NCBI GenBank assembly: GCA_964599655.1
Contig: CAZRGV010000002.1
Location: 1 to 64,000 of the forward strand
Length of the DNA: 64,000 bases
Origin: CAZRGV01 sp964599655
GTDB taxonomy: Bacteria; Planctomycetota; Planctomycetia; Isosphaerales; Isosphaeraceae
Reading direction: 5' to 3'
The stretch's first letter is position 1. Every line of letters begins with the position of its first letter. The notes under the pieces are model-generated. The model did not search any database and was not told where the DNA came from. It saw only the letters and a program-made list of their open reading frames with translations. This document shows, piece after piece, positions 33,586 to 42,040 of the stretch. The position numbers were made by a program, and so were the translations under genes.

Positions 33586-36500
33586 ATGCGACCAAGAAGG
33601 AAACACCGCGCCACCGGTGCGCGCGGATTCGACATGCTGGAATCTCGGGTGTTGCTGAGTGTCGACTCTCAGATGCCGATGGGGCCGGCTTTCGGGGGAG
33701 GAACCGGCCCGATCACCGTGGAGTCGGGTTCCTACGACCCGTCGCACCTCCTGATCCGCTATCGAACCGGGGTTCTCGTGCCGGTCAAGGTGACCGCGCC
33801 GACCACCAGCGAACGCTGGATAACACTGCCGGATGGATCCGAAGTCCAGGTCGCCGAGACGGCCTATCCTCTCGTACCTGGTCTTTGTTCGGTGGCCCTT
33901 CCTCCAGGGGCGGACGTGCGGACGTTCCTGTCTGCCTACCGGACCGATCCTCGGGTCGAGTACGCCGAACCCGATTACATTGTGCGAGCGACGGGGACTC
34001 CCGATGATCCGATGTTTGGCTCGCAATGGAACCTGCGCAATGTTGGCCAGACAGGTGGAACGCCCGGGGCCGACATCAATGCGACCCGAGCTTGGGGGGT
34101 GACGACCGGACAGGCGAGCACACGGATCGCGGTGATCGACACGGGGGTCGACTACAACCATCCCGACCTGGCGGCGAACATCTGGACCAACCCTGGCGAG
34201 ATCCCCGGCAACGGCATCGACGACGATGGCAACGGCTATGTCGACGACGTCCACGGCTACAATTTCGTCAATCACAATGGCAATCCGATGGACGACAACG
34301 GACATGGAACCCATGTCGCCGGAACCATCGGCGCGATCGGAGACAACGGTGTCGGCGTGGTCGGAGTGAACTGGCATGTTCAGATCATGCCGTTGAAGTT
34401 CCTGGATGCCTCGGGGAGTGGAACGGTCAGTGGTAGCATTGCCGCCCTCAATTACGCCGTGGCCAACGGGGCGAGCCTCTCGAACAATAGTTGGGGTGGT
34501 GGTGCCTACAGCCTGGCGCTTCACGACGCCATCGCGGCGGCGGGGGCTCAGGGACACATCTTCGTGGCGGCGGCAGGGAACAATGGGGCCAATACCGACA
34601 CCGCCCCGTACTATCCGGCCAGTTATGACCTGGCCAATATCGTCTCGGTGGCGGCTTCCGACGCCTCCGACCAGTTGGCCGGATTCTCGAATTACGGCCC
34701 GGTCAGCGTCGATCTGGCCGCGCCGGGCGTCAACATCCTCAGTACCTTGCGGGGCGGCGGCTACGGCACGATGAGCGGAACCTCGATGGCCGTGCCGCAC
34801 GTCACCGGCGTGCTCGCGCTGGTGCGGGGCCAGCATCCGCAATGGACCTCGAACCAGGTGATCGCGCAGGTTCTTTCGACCGTCGATCCGCTCGCCAGCC
34901 TCAGCGGCAAGACGGTCACCGGGGGCCGGCTCAATGCCGCCCGTGCGGTGGGAGGGGATTTGACTCCGCCGACGGTCACGATCGCCACCGTGGCCCCCAG
35001 TCCGAGGATGACCGCGCTGGACAGCCTGGCGATTACCTTCAGCGAGCCGGTCCAGGGGTTCGACCTCGGCGACCTGAGCCTGACCCGCGACGGCGTGGCG
35101 GTTTCCCTGACCGGGGCCACATTGATCAGCGGCAACAACACAAGCTTCACGCTCGGCAACCTCAACGCGATGACGGCGGCTCAGGGGCATTACGTGCTGA
35201 GTCTTCGGGCTGATGGCTCGGGGATCACTGACTTGGCTGGCAACCCCCTGGCCGACGACGCATCGACCGCCTGGCAGGTGCTGACGAACCTGGCGGTCAC
35301 GGCCTTGATTCCAGATGCCGACGGCGTCTCGGTTCAGTTCAACCGCGCCTTTGACCCTTCGAGTTTGAATCTGTACGACTCCGCCCTCTCGCCGCTCGGA
35401 CCGGCGGATCTGACGCTGGTGGGAGCCGCCAGTGGCCCGGTGGCCGGCTCGCTGGTGCTCGATTCGTCGGGCCGGTCGCTGCGATTTCTCAAGACCGGCG
35501 GGGTGCTGGTCAACGACACGTATACCGTGCGGCTCCGGAGCGCTTTGAACGGGTTTCGGGACACCTCGGGAGGCTTGCTCGACGGAAACAGCGACGGCAC
35601 GGCCGGCGACGATTACGTCGCGACGTTCCGCGTGGACAACCCGTCGAACGCAGTGATCTTGAGCGTGCCCGACTTCGCTCGGGGGCCAGGGCAGGCGGTG
35701 ACGCTGGTGGCTGGTTCGAGCGTGGGCATTCCGCTTCGGCTGAGCGACGGCACCGGAGTCGAGTCGCTGGATCTGACGTTACGGTACAATTCTGCCCTGT
35801 TGACGATCGGCGTCGCGACGCTGGCGGCGGGGGTGCCGGGGACGCTGTTGCAAACGGGCAGCACCGCCAATTCGGTGAGCTACCACTACAGCACGAGTGT
35901 GCCGCTGGGCAGCGGGCCGCGGACCCTACTGAGCGTACAGGCGATCGTGCCATCCACGGCACCTTACGCGTCGAAGGAAGTGCTCGATCTGACCGGCCTT
36001 TCGCTCAACGGTGGGGCGATCCTGGTGCTGGGAGACTCGGGATTGCATGAGGTGTCGTATGTGGGTGATACCGATGGGTCGGGGGACTACGGCAGCCACG
36101 ATGCGGCGTTGATCGCGAGGGTGGGGGTGTTCCTCGACAGCGGGTTCGCAGCGTACCGGCTGGTCGATCCGTTGATTGTTGGCGATGTGGACGGCTCTGG
36201 GGATCTCGGGAGTTTCGATGCGTCGCTGGTGGCGCGCAAGGGAGTGTTCCTGCCGGTACCGCAGATCCCGGATCTGCCGCCGATTGCGCCTCGGTTCGAC
36301 GGTGGGCCGGATCCGAAGGTGAGCCTGCCACGGGGCCTGGTGGCGACCGCCGGAGCGACGCTTCGAGTGCCGATCCTGCTGGAGCAGACGGACCGATCGA
36401 CGATTACGTTGCAGTCGGCGGATCTGGCGATCGGCCTGGATCCCTCGCGATTCGAAGTCTTGGGAGTGGAGGCCGGAACCTTGGGCATTGGGTCCTGGCT

Positions 36501-37059
36501 GTCGTGGTCGTACGACCGAGCCGGCGGGACGCTCTTGATCTCGGCGTCAGGGCTGTCGCCATTGCGGTTGTCGCCGGGCGAGCAGGGGACCTTGGCCGAG
36601 CTGGTCTTGCGTGTGCGAGACGATTCGGCGCCAGGCTGGACGGCGCTAAATCTTCTGTCAACGGGCGAGGTGCCTGCGGGCGGCAAGCCGACGCGTCTGA
36701 ACGAAGGTCACCTGACGCTCATCCCCGCCCCGAGTAATGCGGCGAACGACCCCGTCGACGGTGAGATAAGGATCACGCAATCAACCGCTGAAAATGTTCA
36801 GACAGAAGCGGGGTCAAGCGAGGCTTTTGGTTACCGTCAAATCGTTGGAGGTCGGGCATTTCTCAACGAACCAATCGACCGAATGGTCCCGATTGGTTTC
36901 GGTTTTCCTCAGGACCAACCTCAGGCCATCATCGGTCTGATCTGTGGAGGGCCGGTAGGGAACGAAACCATCCATAAGAAAGTCGACAATCTCCACCGGC
37001 CACGCAAGGAATTGGCTGTGGTCGCTCGGCGCTCGGCGACGCCCCGCGAACCCGAATAA
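33586..37059 (+). CDS. Secreted subtilisin-family (S8) protease with cohesin-like and dockerin-like modules
   Basis: This 1157-aa multidomain protein starts with an LEPR-XLL-like signal (FDMLESRVLLSV, 15-26). A fervidolysin-like propeptide (about 45-135) precedes the S8 domain, with Asp185 (VIDTGVDY), His240 (NGHGTHVAGT) and Ser400 (GTSMAVPH). An Asp-rich insert (NGIDDDGNGYVDD) probably binds calcium. Next come Ig-like modules (about 460-680), a cohesin-like domain (about 699-810), two dockerin-like calcium loops (DTDGSGDYGS near 828, DVDGSGDLGS near 867) and a second cohesin-like domain (about 912-1018). The last 80 or so residues lie antisense to a small gene at 36814-37140 and look unlike the rest. 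It is probably exported to the cell surface. Confidence 0.9.
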   Translation: MRPRRKHRATGARGFDMLESRVLLSVDSQMPMGPAFGGGTGPITVESGSYDPSHLLIRYRTGVLVPVKVTAPTTSERWITLPDGSEVQVAETAYPLVPGLCSVALPPGADVRTFLSAYRTDPRVEYAEPDYIVRATGTPDDPMFGSQWNLRNVGQTGGTPGADINATRAWGVTTGQASTRIAVIDTGVDYNHPDLAANIWTNPGEIPGNGIDDDGNGYVDDVHGYNFVNHNGNPMDDNGHGTHVAGTIGAIGDNGVGVVGVNWHVQIMPLKFLDASGSGTVSGSIAALNYAVANGASLSNNSWGGGAYSLALHDAIAAAGAQGHIFVAAAGNNGANTDTAPYYPASYDLANIVSVAASDASDQLAGFSNYGPVSVDLAAPGVNILSTLRGGGYGTMSGTSMAVPHVTGVLALVRGQHPQWTSNQVIAQVLSTVDPLASLSGKTVTGGRLNAARAVGGDLTPPTVTIATVAPSPRMTALDSLAITFSEPVQGFDLGDLSLTRDGVAVSLTGATLISGNNTSFTLGNLNAMTAAQGHYVLSLRADGSGITDLAGNPLADDASTAWQVLTNLAVTALIPDADGVSVQFNRAFDPSSLNLYDSALSPLGPADLTLVGAASGPVAGSLVLDSSGRSLRFLKTGGVLVNDTYTVRLRSALNGFRDTSGGLLDGNSDGTAGDDYVATFRVDNPSNAVILSVPDFARGPGQAVTLVAGSSVGIPLRLSDGTGVESLDLTLRYNSALLTIGVATLAAGVPGTLLQTGSTANSVSYHYSTSVPLGSGPRTLLSVQAIVPSTAPYASKEVLDLTGLSLNGGAILVLGDSGLHEVSYVGDTDGSGDYGSHDAALIARVGVFLDSGFAAYRLVDPLIVGDVDGSGDLGSFDASLVARKGVFLPVPQIPDLPPIAPRFDGGPDPKVSLPRGLVATAGATLRVPILLEQTDRSTITLQSADLAIGLDPSRFEVLGVEAGTLGIGSWLSWSYDRAGGTLLISASGLSPLRLSPGEQGTLAELVLRVRDDSAPGWTALNLLSTGEVPAGGKPTRLNEGHLTLIPAPSNAANDPVDGEIRITQSTAENVQTEAGSSEAFGYRQIVGGRAFLNEPIDRMVPIGFGFPQDQPQAIIGLICGGPVGNETIHKKVDNLHRPRKELAVVARRSATPREPE

Positions 37060-37140
37060 TATGCGTCCTTGCTCGTCGATGGGGCAGTGCTTCCCGAGGA
37101 GGGCATCAGGTTTGCCACGGATGAGAAACGCCGTGTCCAT
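36814..37140 (-). CDS. Hypothetical protein (108 aa) overlapping the subtilase tail
   Basis: ATG 37140 has a strong GGAGGA (37151-37146) at a spacing of 5, and lies 26 bases after the stop of the deacetylase-like gene, so it is probably the last gene of that operon. The product (MDTAFLIRGKPDALLGK..., then DEQGRILFGFAGRRRA and WPVEIVDFLMDGFVPY) has ordinary protein composition, with no signal peptide or transmembrane segment. It overlaps the end of the subtilase frame by 246 bases on the opposite strand. No family was recognised. Confidence 0.5.
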   Translation of the reverse strand: MDTAFLIRGKPDALLGKHCPIDEQGRILFGFAGRRRAPSDHSQFLAWPVEIVDFLMDGFVPYRPSTDQTDDGLRLVLRKTETNRDHSVDWFVEKCPTSNDLTVTKSLA

Positions 37141-37166
37141 GGGTGTCCTCCATCCGCTGCGCACTT

Positions 37167-38381
37167 TCACGTTGAGGGTGGTTCAACGTAAGACATGTGG
37201 TTTTCGACTCGATTGCGGTCTTGCACGTCCCAGACGAGTCGGAAGTCTCTTGCCTCGGCAACCGTTCCCTGCCAGCCGGCTTCCGCAGCTTTCACCAGGT
37301 TGTACATTTCACGAGCTGTGACATAGTGATAATGAAAATTCGGATCTCGCTCCGCCAGCTCGGCAAGGTCTTGATGAAACCGAACCATGGGTTCGCCGAG
37401 TAGCACGTCGTGACTTTCTTCCACGGCGCCATGACAGTGGAGCTTGACGAAGAACCAGTCAGGCCGAGTCGGAACCTGGACTCGGGCCTGAAGCCAGGAC
37501 ACCAGCCGATCGATATGAGGAGGTTGGCTTTCCTGAAGGCAACCGTTCTCGATGCCAGGGAGAAATCCCCACTTGCGGACTCGCCAGTCCGGCAACAAAG
37601 GACCTTGAACGAGAAGCAGCGCGTTCGTTGGTGGAAGAGACGTACCGACATCAATACCCTTGTCGTGCGATTTGGGGCAATGGGGATCGTCGGTTGCGTA
37701 GTACAGGCTGTTGATCTTGCGAGTTTGTGTCGGGCTCGGGGCTGAAGGAAGTGTAAAGTCCGCATAGCATCCGGTCTCTCGCAGGATATCAAGCTCATTA
37801 TTCACCCCACACCAGCGACCGTCGGGACGCGAGTTGTCCAGAGCCCAGTTGCCGTGCACAAAACCATAAGCAAGTTCATTCGTTTCCCGGTCCCGAGGAA
37901 GGAGACCATGTCGTTCAGAGAGCAGGTTCTTGAACATTTCCAAGGTTCGACGAAGATTCTCCGCAGTATCGCCGTCATGATGGAGATGGATTTCCACTTC
38001 GCCGAAACCGGCACGACAGAGATCGGCCAGGAGATCAAGGTGTTCGGGTTCGTAGTCCTCGATCGGATAAAAGAACGTGTGGCGTGGAGGCTGACCGTCG
38101 CTATCGCGGAACCCGCCGAGGAGACTGGGATAGTCATGGATCCAGCGCTCGATCCGTGCCCGCGCCACGCTGGCGGAAGCGTTGCCAGCCTTGGGTTCGA
38201 AGTGATCGGCGATGGCGAAAATGAGATGAACCGGACCTTCGACGCGCCGGGGTTTTCGAAACGTCTCAATCACGTAAGGCAAGAGCCAACGATCGAGACC
38301 TTTTCCTCGGAGGAACCGGGCGATCATACCGAGCCCGAAACCTAGAATAGAGAGAATCAAAATCAAGATTGTGATATGCAT
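37167..38381 (-). CDS. Membrane-anchored polysaccharide deacetylase-like protein
   Basis: The 404-aa protein has an N-terminal membrane anchor (ITILILILSILGFGLGMIA, residues 3-21). Its body resembles the deacetylase/glycoside-hydrolase beta/alpha-barrel class: VHLIFAIADHFEPK near the start, HTFFYPIEDYEP, the metal-site-like EIHLHHDGDT, FVHGNWALDN and a late KLHCHGAVEE. The classical NodB signatures are not exact, so activity is uncertain. It might remove acetyl groups or otherwise trim the polymer in the periplasm. A very AT-rich stretch (about 38385-38455) precedes it and probably holds its promoter. Confidence 0.65.
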   Translation of the reverse strand: MHITILILILSILGFGLGMIARFLRGKGLDRWLLPYVIETFRKPRRVEGPVHLIFAIADHFEPKAGNASASVARARIERWIHDYPSLLGGFRDSDGQPPRHTFFYPIEDYEPEHLDLLADLCRAGFGEVEIHLHHDGDTAENLRRTLEMFKNLLSERHGLLPRDRETNELAYGFVHGNWALDNSRPDGRWCGVNNELDILRETGCYADFTLPSAPSPTQTRKINSLYYATDDPHCPKSHDKGIDVGTSLPPTNALLLVQGPLLPDWRVRKWGFLPGIENGCLQESQPPHIDRLVSWLQARVQVPTRPDWFFVKLHCHGAVEESHDVLLGEPMVRFHQDLAELAERDPNFHYHYVTAREMYNLVKAAEAGWQGTVAEARDFRLVWDVQDRNRVENHMSYVEPPST

Positions 38382-38517
38382 AAATTTGTGTTATGACTGG
38401 TAGATTGTACATATTATTGAATATTTGGAAACAAAATGTTAACGATTCATGTTAATTGGGCCCTCGGTGTTGTCGATCTCATAGGCGCGGGCTAACTGGG
38501 AATCGGCCTGCCGGCAG

Positions 38518-39438
38518 TCATCGATTCCATCCCAAAGACCTCCTTGCCTTTGCGGTGAATCGATCAAGGTAACTCTCGCCCCATAGTTTCAACGTGAAGG
38601 CGGTACGGATGGCGGACTGAAACAGGGTGTGCCGTGATCGGCGTTCAAAAGCAGGAATATAGTGTGTTTTGTCGCCGAAACCGAGAATGCGTTGATCCTC
38701 GTCCGAGAGGTTGCCCAGAAACGCCGCGTTGAGAAGCAGAGGATGATAGCGATAATACTCGAGATCCTCGAGTTGGAGCGGAAGCGTGGGATCGTGGTAG
38801 TTAAGGAACACGGCGTGTCGGGGTTCCAGGATCGGCGCGGACTGGCGATGGATGCCCGAGGTATCGAAGAGAAACGCCGAACCTGCGGGGCCAATCACTT
38901 CCACGATCTGGTCCGCGGGCAAGGCTTCGACTTCCGCGGCTCGATAGAGTCGGGGATGTTCTTTGGCATGGGTTCCTTTGACGTATTTGAAGGCGCCACT
39001 TCGAACATCGGTCAAGTAGATCGCCAGTTTGACCTCGCGAGGAACCTGGGCGACCTGTCTCTGATCGTACCAGGCATCGCCGTGCCAGCCATGAAAATCC
39101 TTCTTCGTGGGGAGTGATAGCCAACCCTTGGCTTCGGCCAGAACAAATCGATCGCCAAGGTAATCTCGCAGAGATTCCTTGACAACGGGGTGCAATGCCG
39201 CGTCGACGAAGCCTTGAGCGAGCGTCAGGACGTCTTGGACCATGTGGCGATAGCAATCTGTCATTTCAAACCCATCAACATCATTCCACCGCATTCGGCG
39301 TAGACGGGCTTGAAAGGCGCTTTGCATCTCAGACAGTTGATCCCGCGATAACAGGTCGGGGATCATCACGAAGCCATCGCGTTCAAGATCCTTGGCCAGG
39401 GAAATAGAATGAGTGGACATGATCATAGGCTCTATCAT
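38518..39438 (-). CDS. Phytanoyl-CoA dioxygenase (PhyH) family protein
   Basis: The 306-aa Fe(II)/2-oxoglutarate dioxygenase fold carries the HxD pair His119/Asp121 (GWHGDAWYD), distal His197 (TSGIHRQSAP) and a candidate 2-oxoglutarate-binding Arg207 (EPRHAV). PhyH enzymes hydroxylate varied small molecules; here the context suggests a glycan-linked or lipid substrate. ATG 39438 overlaps the stop of the preceding glycosyltransferase as ATGA, which indicates translational coupling and favours this start over ATGs at 39426 and 39420. Confidence 0.85.
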   Translation of the reverse strand: MIEPMIMSTHSISLAKDLERDGFVMIPDLLSRDQLSEMQSAFQARLRRMRWNDVDGFEMTDCYRHMVQDVLTLAQGFVDAALHPVVKESLRDYLGDRFVLAEAKGWLSLPTKKDFHGWHGDAWYDQRQVAQVPREVKLAIYLTDVRSGAFKYVKGTHAKEHPRLYRAAEVEALPADQIVEVIGPAGSAFLFDTSGIHRQSAPILEPRHAVFLNYHDPTLPLQLEDLEYYRYHPLLLNAAFLGNLSDEDQRILGFGDKTHYIPAFERRSRHTLFQSAIRTAFTLKLWGESYLDRFTAKARRSLGWNR

Positions 39439-40586
39439 GGTCTGGAGTAGAATCGCAGATGCTCTTCGAGGACGCTCTCGGTTGAGAATTGATCGACGAC
39501 TTTGGTCCGTGCCTGGTTGCCAAGTTGAATGCGAAGGTCGGGATTGGAAATCAAAAAACCAAGCCGTTCCGCCAAGGTCAACTCGTCGCCAGGAGGGACG
39601 AGGTATCCTGTGCTGCCGTCGGTGACGAACTCGGGGATGCCACCGGTCCGGCTTGCCACAACCGGTATGCCGCAGGCCATGGCCTCGAGGTTTACCAACC
39701 CCGCCGCCTCGGCCCAGATCGAGGGACAGGCCAGGCAGTCGGCCGCTTGCATGAACGGTTGGACGTTTTTTTGAAGTCCCAAGAACCGGATCCGCGACAC
39801 GAGGCCCCGATCGGCGACTAGGTTGTGGAGATTCTCCGATTCTTCTCCTTCGCCAATGATCCAGAGTACTGCCGACTCGGGTAGGATTGACAACGCCTTG
39901 ATGGCGATATCAACGCCTTTGGACCGGATAAGTTGGGCCACGACCAAGATCACAAAGCGATCCTCGGCGTGCAGAGCCGCCCGGATGCGACGTCGCTCGT
40001 CTGCGTCCGGGCAGAATCGCTTCGTGTTGATGAAGTGAGTGCATCGCGTGAGTTGCGGCCAGTATGTGTGCGTTCGAAGATGCTCCAGGCGGAAATCGCT
40101 GACGCAGAATACGCGATCGAGCCGACGCGCGAATGGCGCGCGCAACAATTTTTTAAATAAACTACAAGACTCAAGAGAATCATGTGATAACGATGTATGA
40201 TCTGTGTAATAATGTAATATCTTAGGTGATAAGGCGGCCATCGCCCAGATGTATCCGTTGACCAACGGATCGTAAAAATGCCAGTGTATGATATCAATAC
40301 GATTCGCTCGGACGATCTGGAGCAGACGTCGCAGGTAGGAGGCGCGAAATCGCCTAAGATCGAGGAATTCTGCATTCAAGCCAATGGCTCTGTACCTTTC
40401 CAATGATGCCGCGTCGAGGGGTTGGAGGAATAACGGCAGCAACAAGCTCCCTCGCTCTTGAAAGGCCTGAGCCAGGCTCAACGCTTGCTCTTCCAGCGAG
40501 CCAAACTTCTTCGAGGGATCCAACGCCAACGCGAAGAGAACCCGCTTCAGTCGGAGACGATGTGTCGCAAGCTTGTGCGAGGGCAC
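39435..40586 (-). CDS. GT4 glycosyltransferase
   Basis: The GT-B enzyme (383 aa from GTG 40586) has an N-terminal strand RLKRVLFALALDPS and the donor-site motif EAAGLVNLEAMACG, preceded by ILVVAQLIRSKGVDIAI. The frame is open to 40691, but that stretch is AT-rich and contains the likely promoter (40624-40650), so the start is placed at GTG 40586. It is coupled by an ATGA overlap to the PhyH gene. It is the first gene of a short minus-strand unit. Confidence 0.82.
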   Translation of the reverse strand: MPSHKLATHRLRLKRVLFALALDPSKKFGSLEEQALSLAQAFQERGSLLLPLFLQPLDAASLERYRAIGLNAEFLDLRRFRASYLRRLLQIVRANRIDIIHWHFYDPLVNGYIWAMAALSPKILHYYTDHTSLSHDSLESCSLFKKLLRAPFARRLDRVFCVSDFRLEHLRTHTYWPQLTRCTHFINTKRFCPDADERRRIRAALHAEDRFVILVVAQLIRSKGVDIAIKALSILPESAVLWIIGEGEESENLHNLVADRGLVSRIRFLGLQKNVQPFMQAADCLACPSIWAEAAGLVNLEAMACGIPVVASRTGGIPEFVTDGSTGYLVPPGDELTLAERLGFLISNPDLRIQLGNQARTKVVDQFSTESVLEEHLRFYSRP

Positions 40587-40623
40587 AGACGCTTGATTCT
40601 GAGTATGTATAGGATTATGCACG

Positions 40624-40650
40624 ATTATAATAAAGGATAATAAGAAGCAA
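40624..40650 (-). promoter_or_regulatory. Sigma-70-like promoter of the GT4/PhyH unit
   Basis: On the minus strand, TTGCTT (40650-40645), a 15-base spacer and a perfect TATAAT (40629-40624) lie in an AT-rich island. Transcription would begin near 40617, about 30 bases before GTG 40586. The spacer is slightly short. Confidence 0.45.
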
Positions 40651-40840
40651 AGAAAAATGCAATAATTTGGGTTCCGGTGTCGAACCCGCAATTCCGTCGC
40701 TTGTCGGGGAGGCTGGGATCACAGGAGGCTTCCCGATCATCATGCTTGCGCGAGCCAAAGAATGGGGGTCCATGGTTGTCCTCGACGCATTGGCGCGATG
40801 CGTGCCCTTGATCTCAGGAACGCCTTTAGTCCACTGATAT

Positions 40841-42040
40841 CTAGACGATCGCCGACTGCGAGCCAGGACTCTTGACCGGTTCTGGGCGCATTGACAGTGG
40901 GTTTTGATAGGGAATTTTTTCCCACGATCGGGTTGCCCGGCCACTGATCCAGATCCAGAACGCCAGCCAGGCCGCGGTGTTGAGGAGCAGAAACGACGAG
41001 GCCGCGGCCGCCAGTCGCGAGCGGGAAGCGATTGTCGTTCTGGTTCCAATGAGAGCGAGCAAGTAGCCCATGACCTGGGCAACGAGGATCACCTGGTAAA
41101 GCGTTCCCTCAAGGAAGATATTCGTGGCGAGCATTCCGAGCAGGGCCCAAGGAGCCATGAGCCGGCAAATCTTGTGCGAGAGGAACTGCCAGGAAATTGG
41201 GTTTCGCCAAGGCAGCAGAGCGGTGGGAAGTCGGTTCAGAAGCTGGAAGTTGCCGCTCAGGGTTCGCACCTTTCGGCGAAACTCGTCTCGGGAACGCTCG
41301 GGGAGCTGATCGTAGGCGTGAGCTCGTTCATCGTGGATGACGCGGAAGCCTTGCATCACGACCAAGAGCGGCCAGTAGACGTCGTCAAGAATCGTACCGG
41401 GCGGGATCGGGCGAAACAGGGATCGTCGCACGGCACAAATTGATCCGGTGACGCCGACGGTTGAATGCAGCCGACTCTCGGTCCGTCGAAGCCACTTCTC
41501 AAATTTCCAGTAGAAGCCCACGCCGGTGACGACGCCGGGACTCGTGGTCAGGATCAGGTCGCCGCTGACCGCTCCGATCTGGTTGTCGCTGAAATTCTCG
41601 AGAAGCCGTTCGAGAGCATCAGGGGCCCAGCGCTGTCTCGCGTCGGCGAAAACGAGAATATCGCCTCGGGCCTTCGCGCAACCGATGTTCAGCGCATTGG
41701 CCTTGCCTTGGTTGATAGGAAGTTCGATCAATTGCACCCGGCCGTCGAAACTTCGAACAATCTCCGCTGTGCGGTCTGTCGAGCCGTCGGAGACCACGAG
41801 GATTTCGCCCTCGAGTCCCGAGTTCGCGACCAGTTCATTGAGTTCTCGCACCCGGCGATCGATCGTGGAGTCCTCATTGTAGGCGGCCAGAACCACCGAG
41901 ATGCTCCCGTGAAACGGGCTCGAGAGCGACAGTGGGCGACCTCGAACGGTGACGACGGCCATCAAGAACAGGGGGTATCCGACGTAGGTGTAGAACACCA
42001 CCAAGGCCGACAGCCAGAAGAGGATTTCGTGCCAGGTCAT
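40841..42040 (-). CDS. Membrane GT2 glycosyltransferase
   Basis: This 399-aa family 2 glycosyltransferase has an N-terminal helix (ILFWLSALVVFYTYVGYPLF), a GT-A domain with VVLAAYNEDSTI, VVSDGSTDRT and the acidic ILDDVYWP, and C-terminal membrane helices (about 290-375). This is the layout of processive or lipid-linked GT2 enzymes such as the hyaluronan-synthase-like group. It begins with an ATGA overlap with the upstream GT4 gene. It may form the main chain or prime the repeat unit. The 254 bases after its stop hold no gene. Confidence 0.88.
   Translation of the reverse strand: MTWHEILFWLSALVVFYTYVGYPLFLMAVVTVRGRPLSLSSPFHGSISVVLAAYNEDSTIDRRVRELNELVANSGLEGEILVVSDGSTDRTAEIVRSFDGRVQLIELPINQGKANALNIGCAKARGDILVFADARQRWAPDALERLLENFSDNQIGAVSGDLILTTSPGVVTGVGFYWKFEKWLRRTESRLHSTVGVTGSICAVRRSLFRPIPPGTILDDVYWPLLVVMQGFRVIHDERAHAYDQLPERSRDEFRRKVRTLSGNFQLLNRLPTALLPWRNPISWQFLSHKICRLMAPWALLGMLATNIFLEGTLYQVILVAQVMGYLLALIGTRTTIASRSRLAAAASSFLLLNTAAWLAFWIWISGRATRSWEKIPYQNPLSMRPEPVKSPGSQSAIV

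Noticed and set aside
33508..35190. A 560-codon minus-strand open frame opposite the subtilase
   Set aside because: The subtilase has its full catalytic triad in the other strand; the mirror frame is Arg/His/Asp-rich noise.
40587..40691. N-terminal extension of the GT4 gene at 39435
   Set aside because: The hydrophobic stretch (FLCFLLSFIIIV) is translated AT-rich promoter DNA; a -35/-10 pair lies within it, so the gene must start downstream.
40670..40700. TTCGA sequence resembling a tRNA T-loop (minus strand)
   Set aside because: The flanking bases do not form a T-stem and no acceptor, D or anticodon arms can be drawn.
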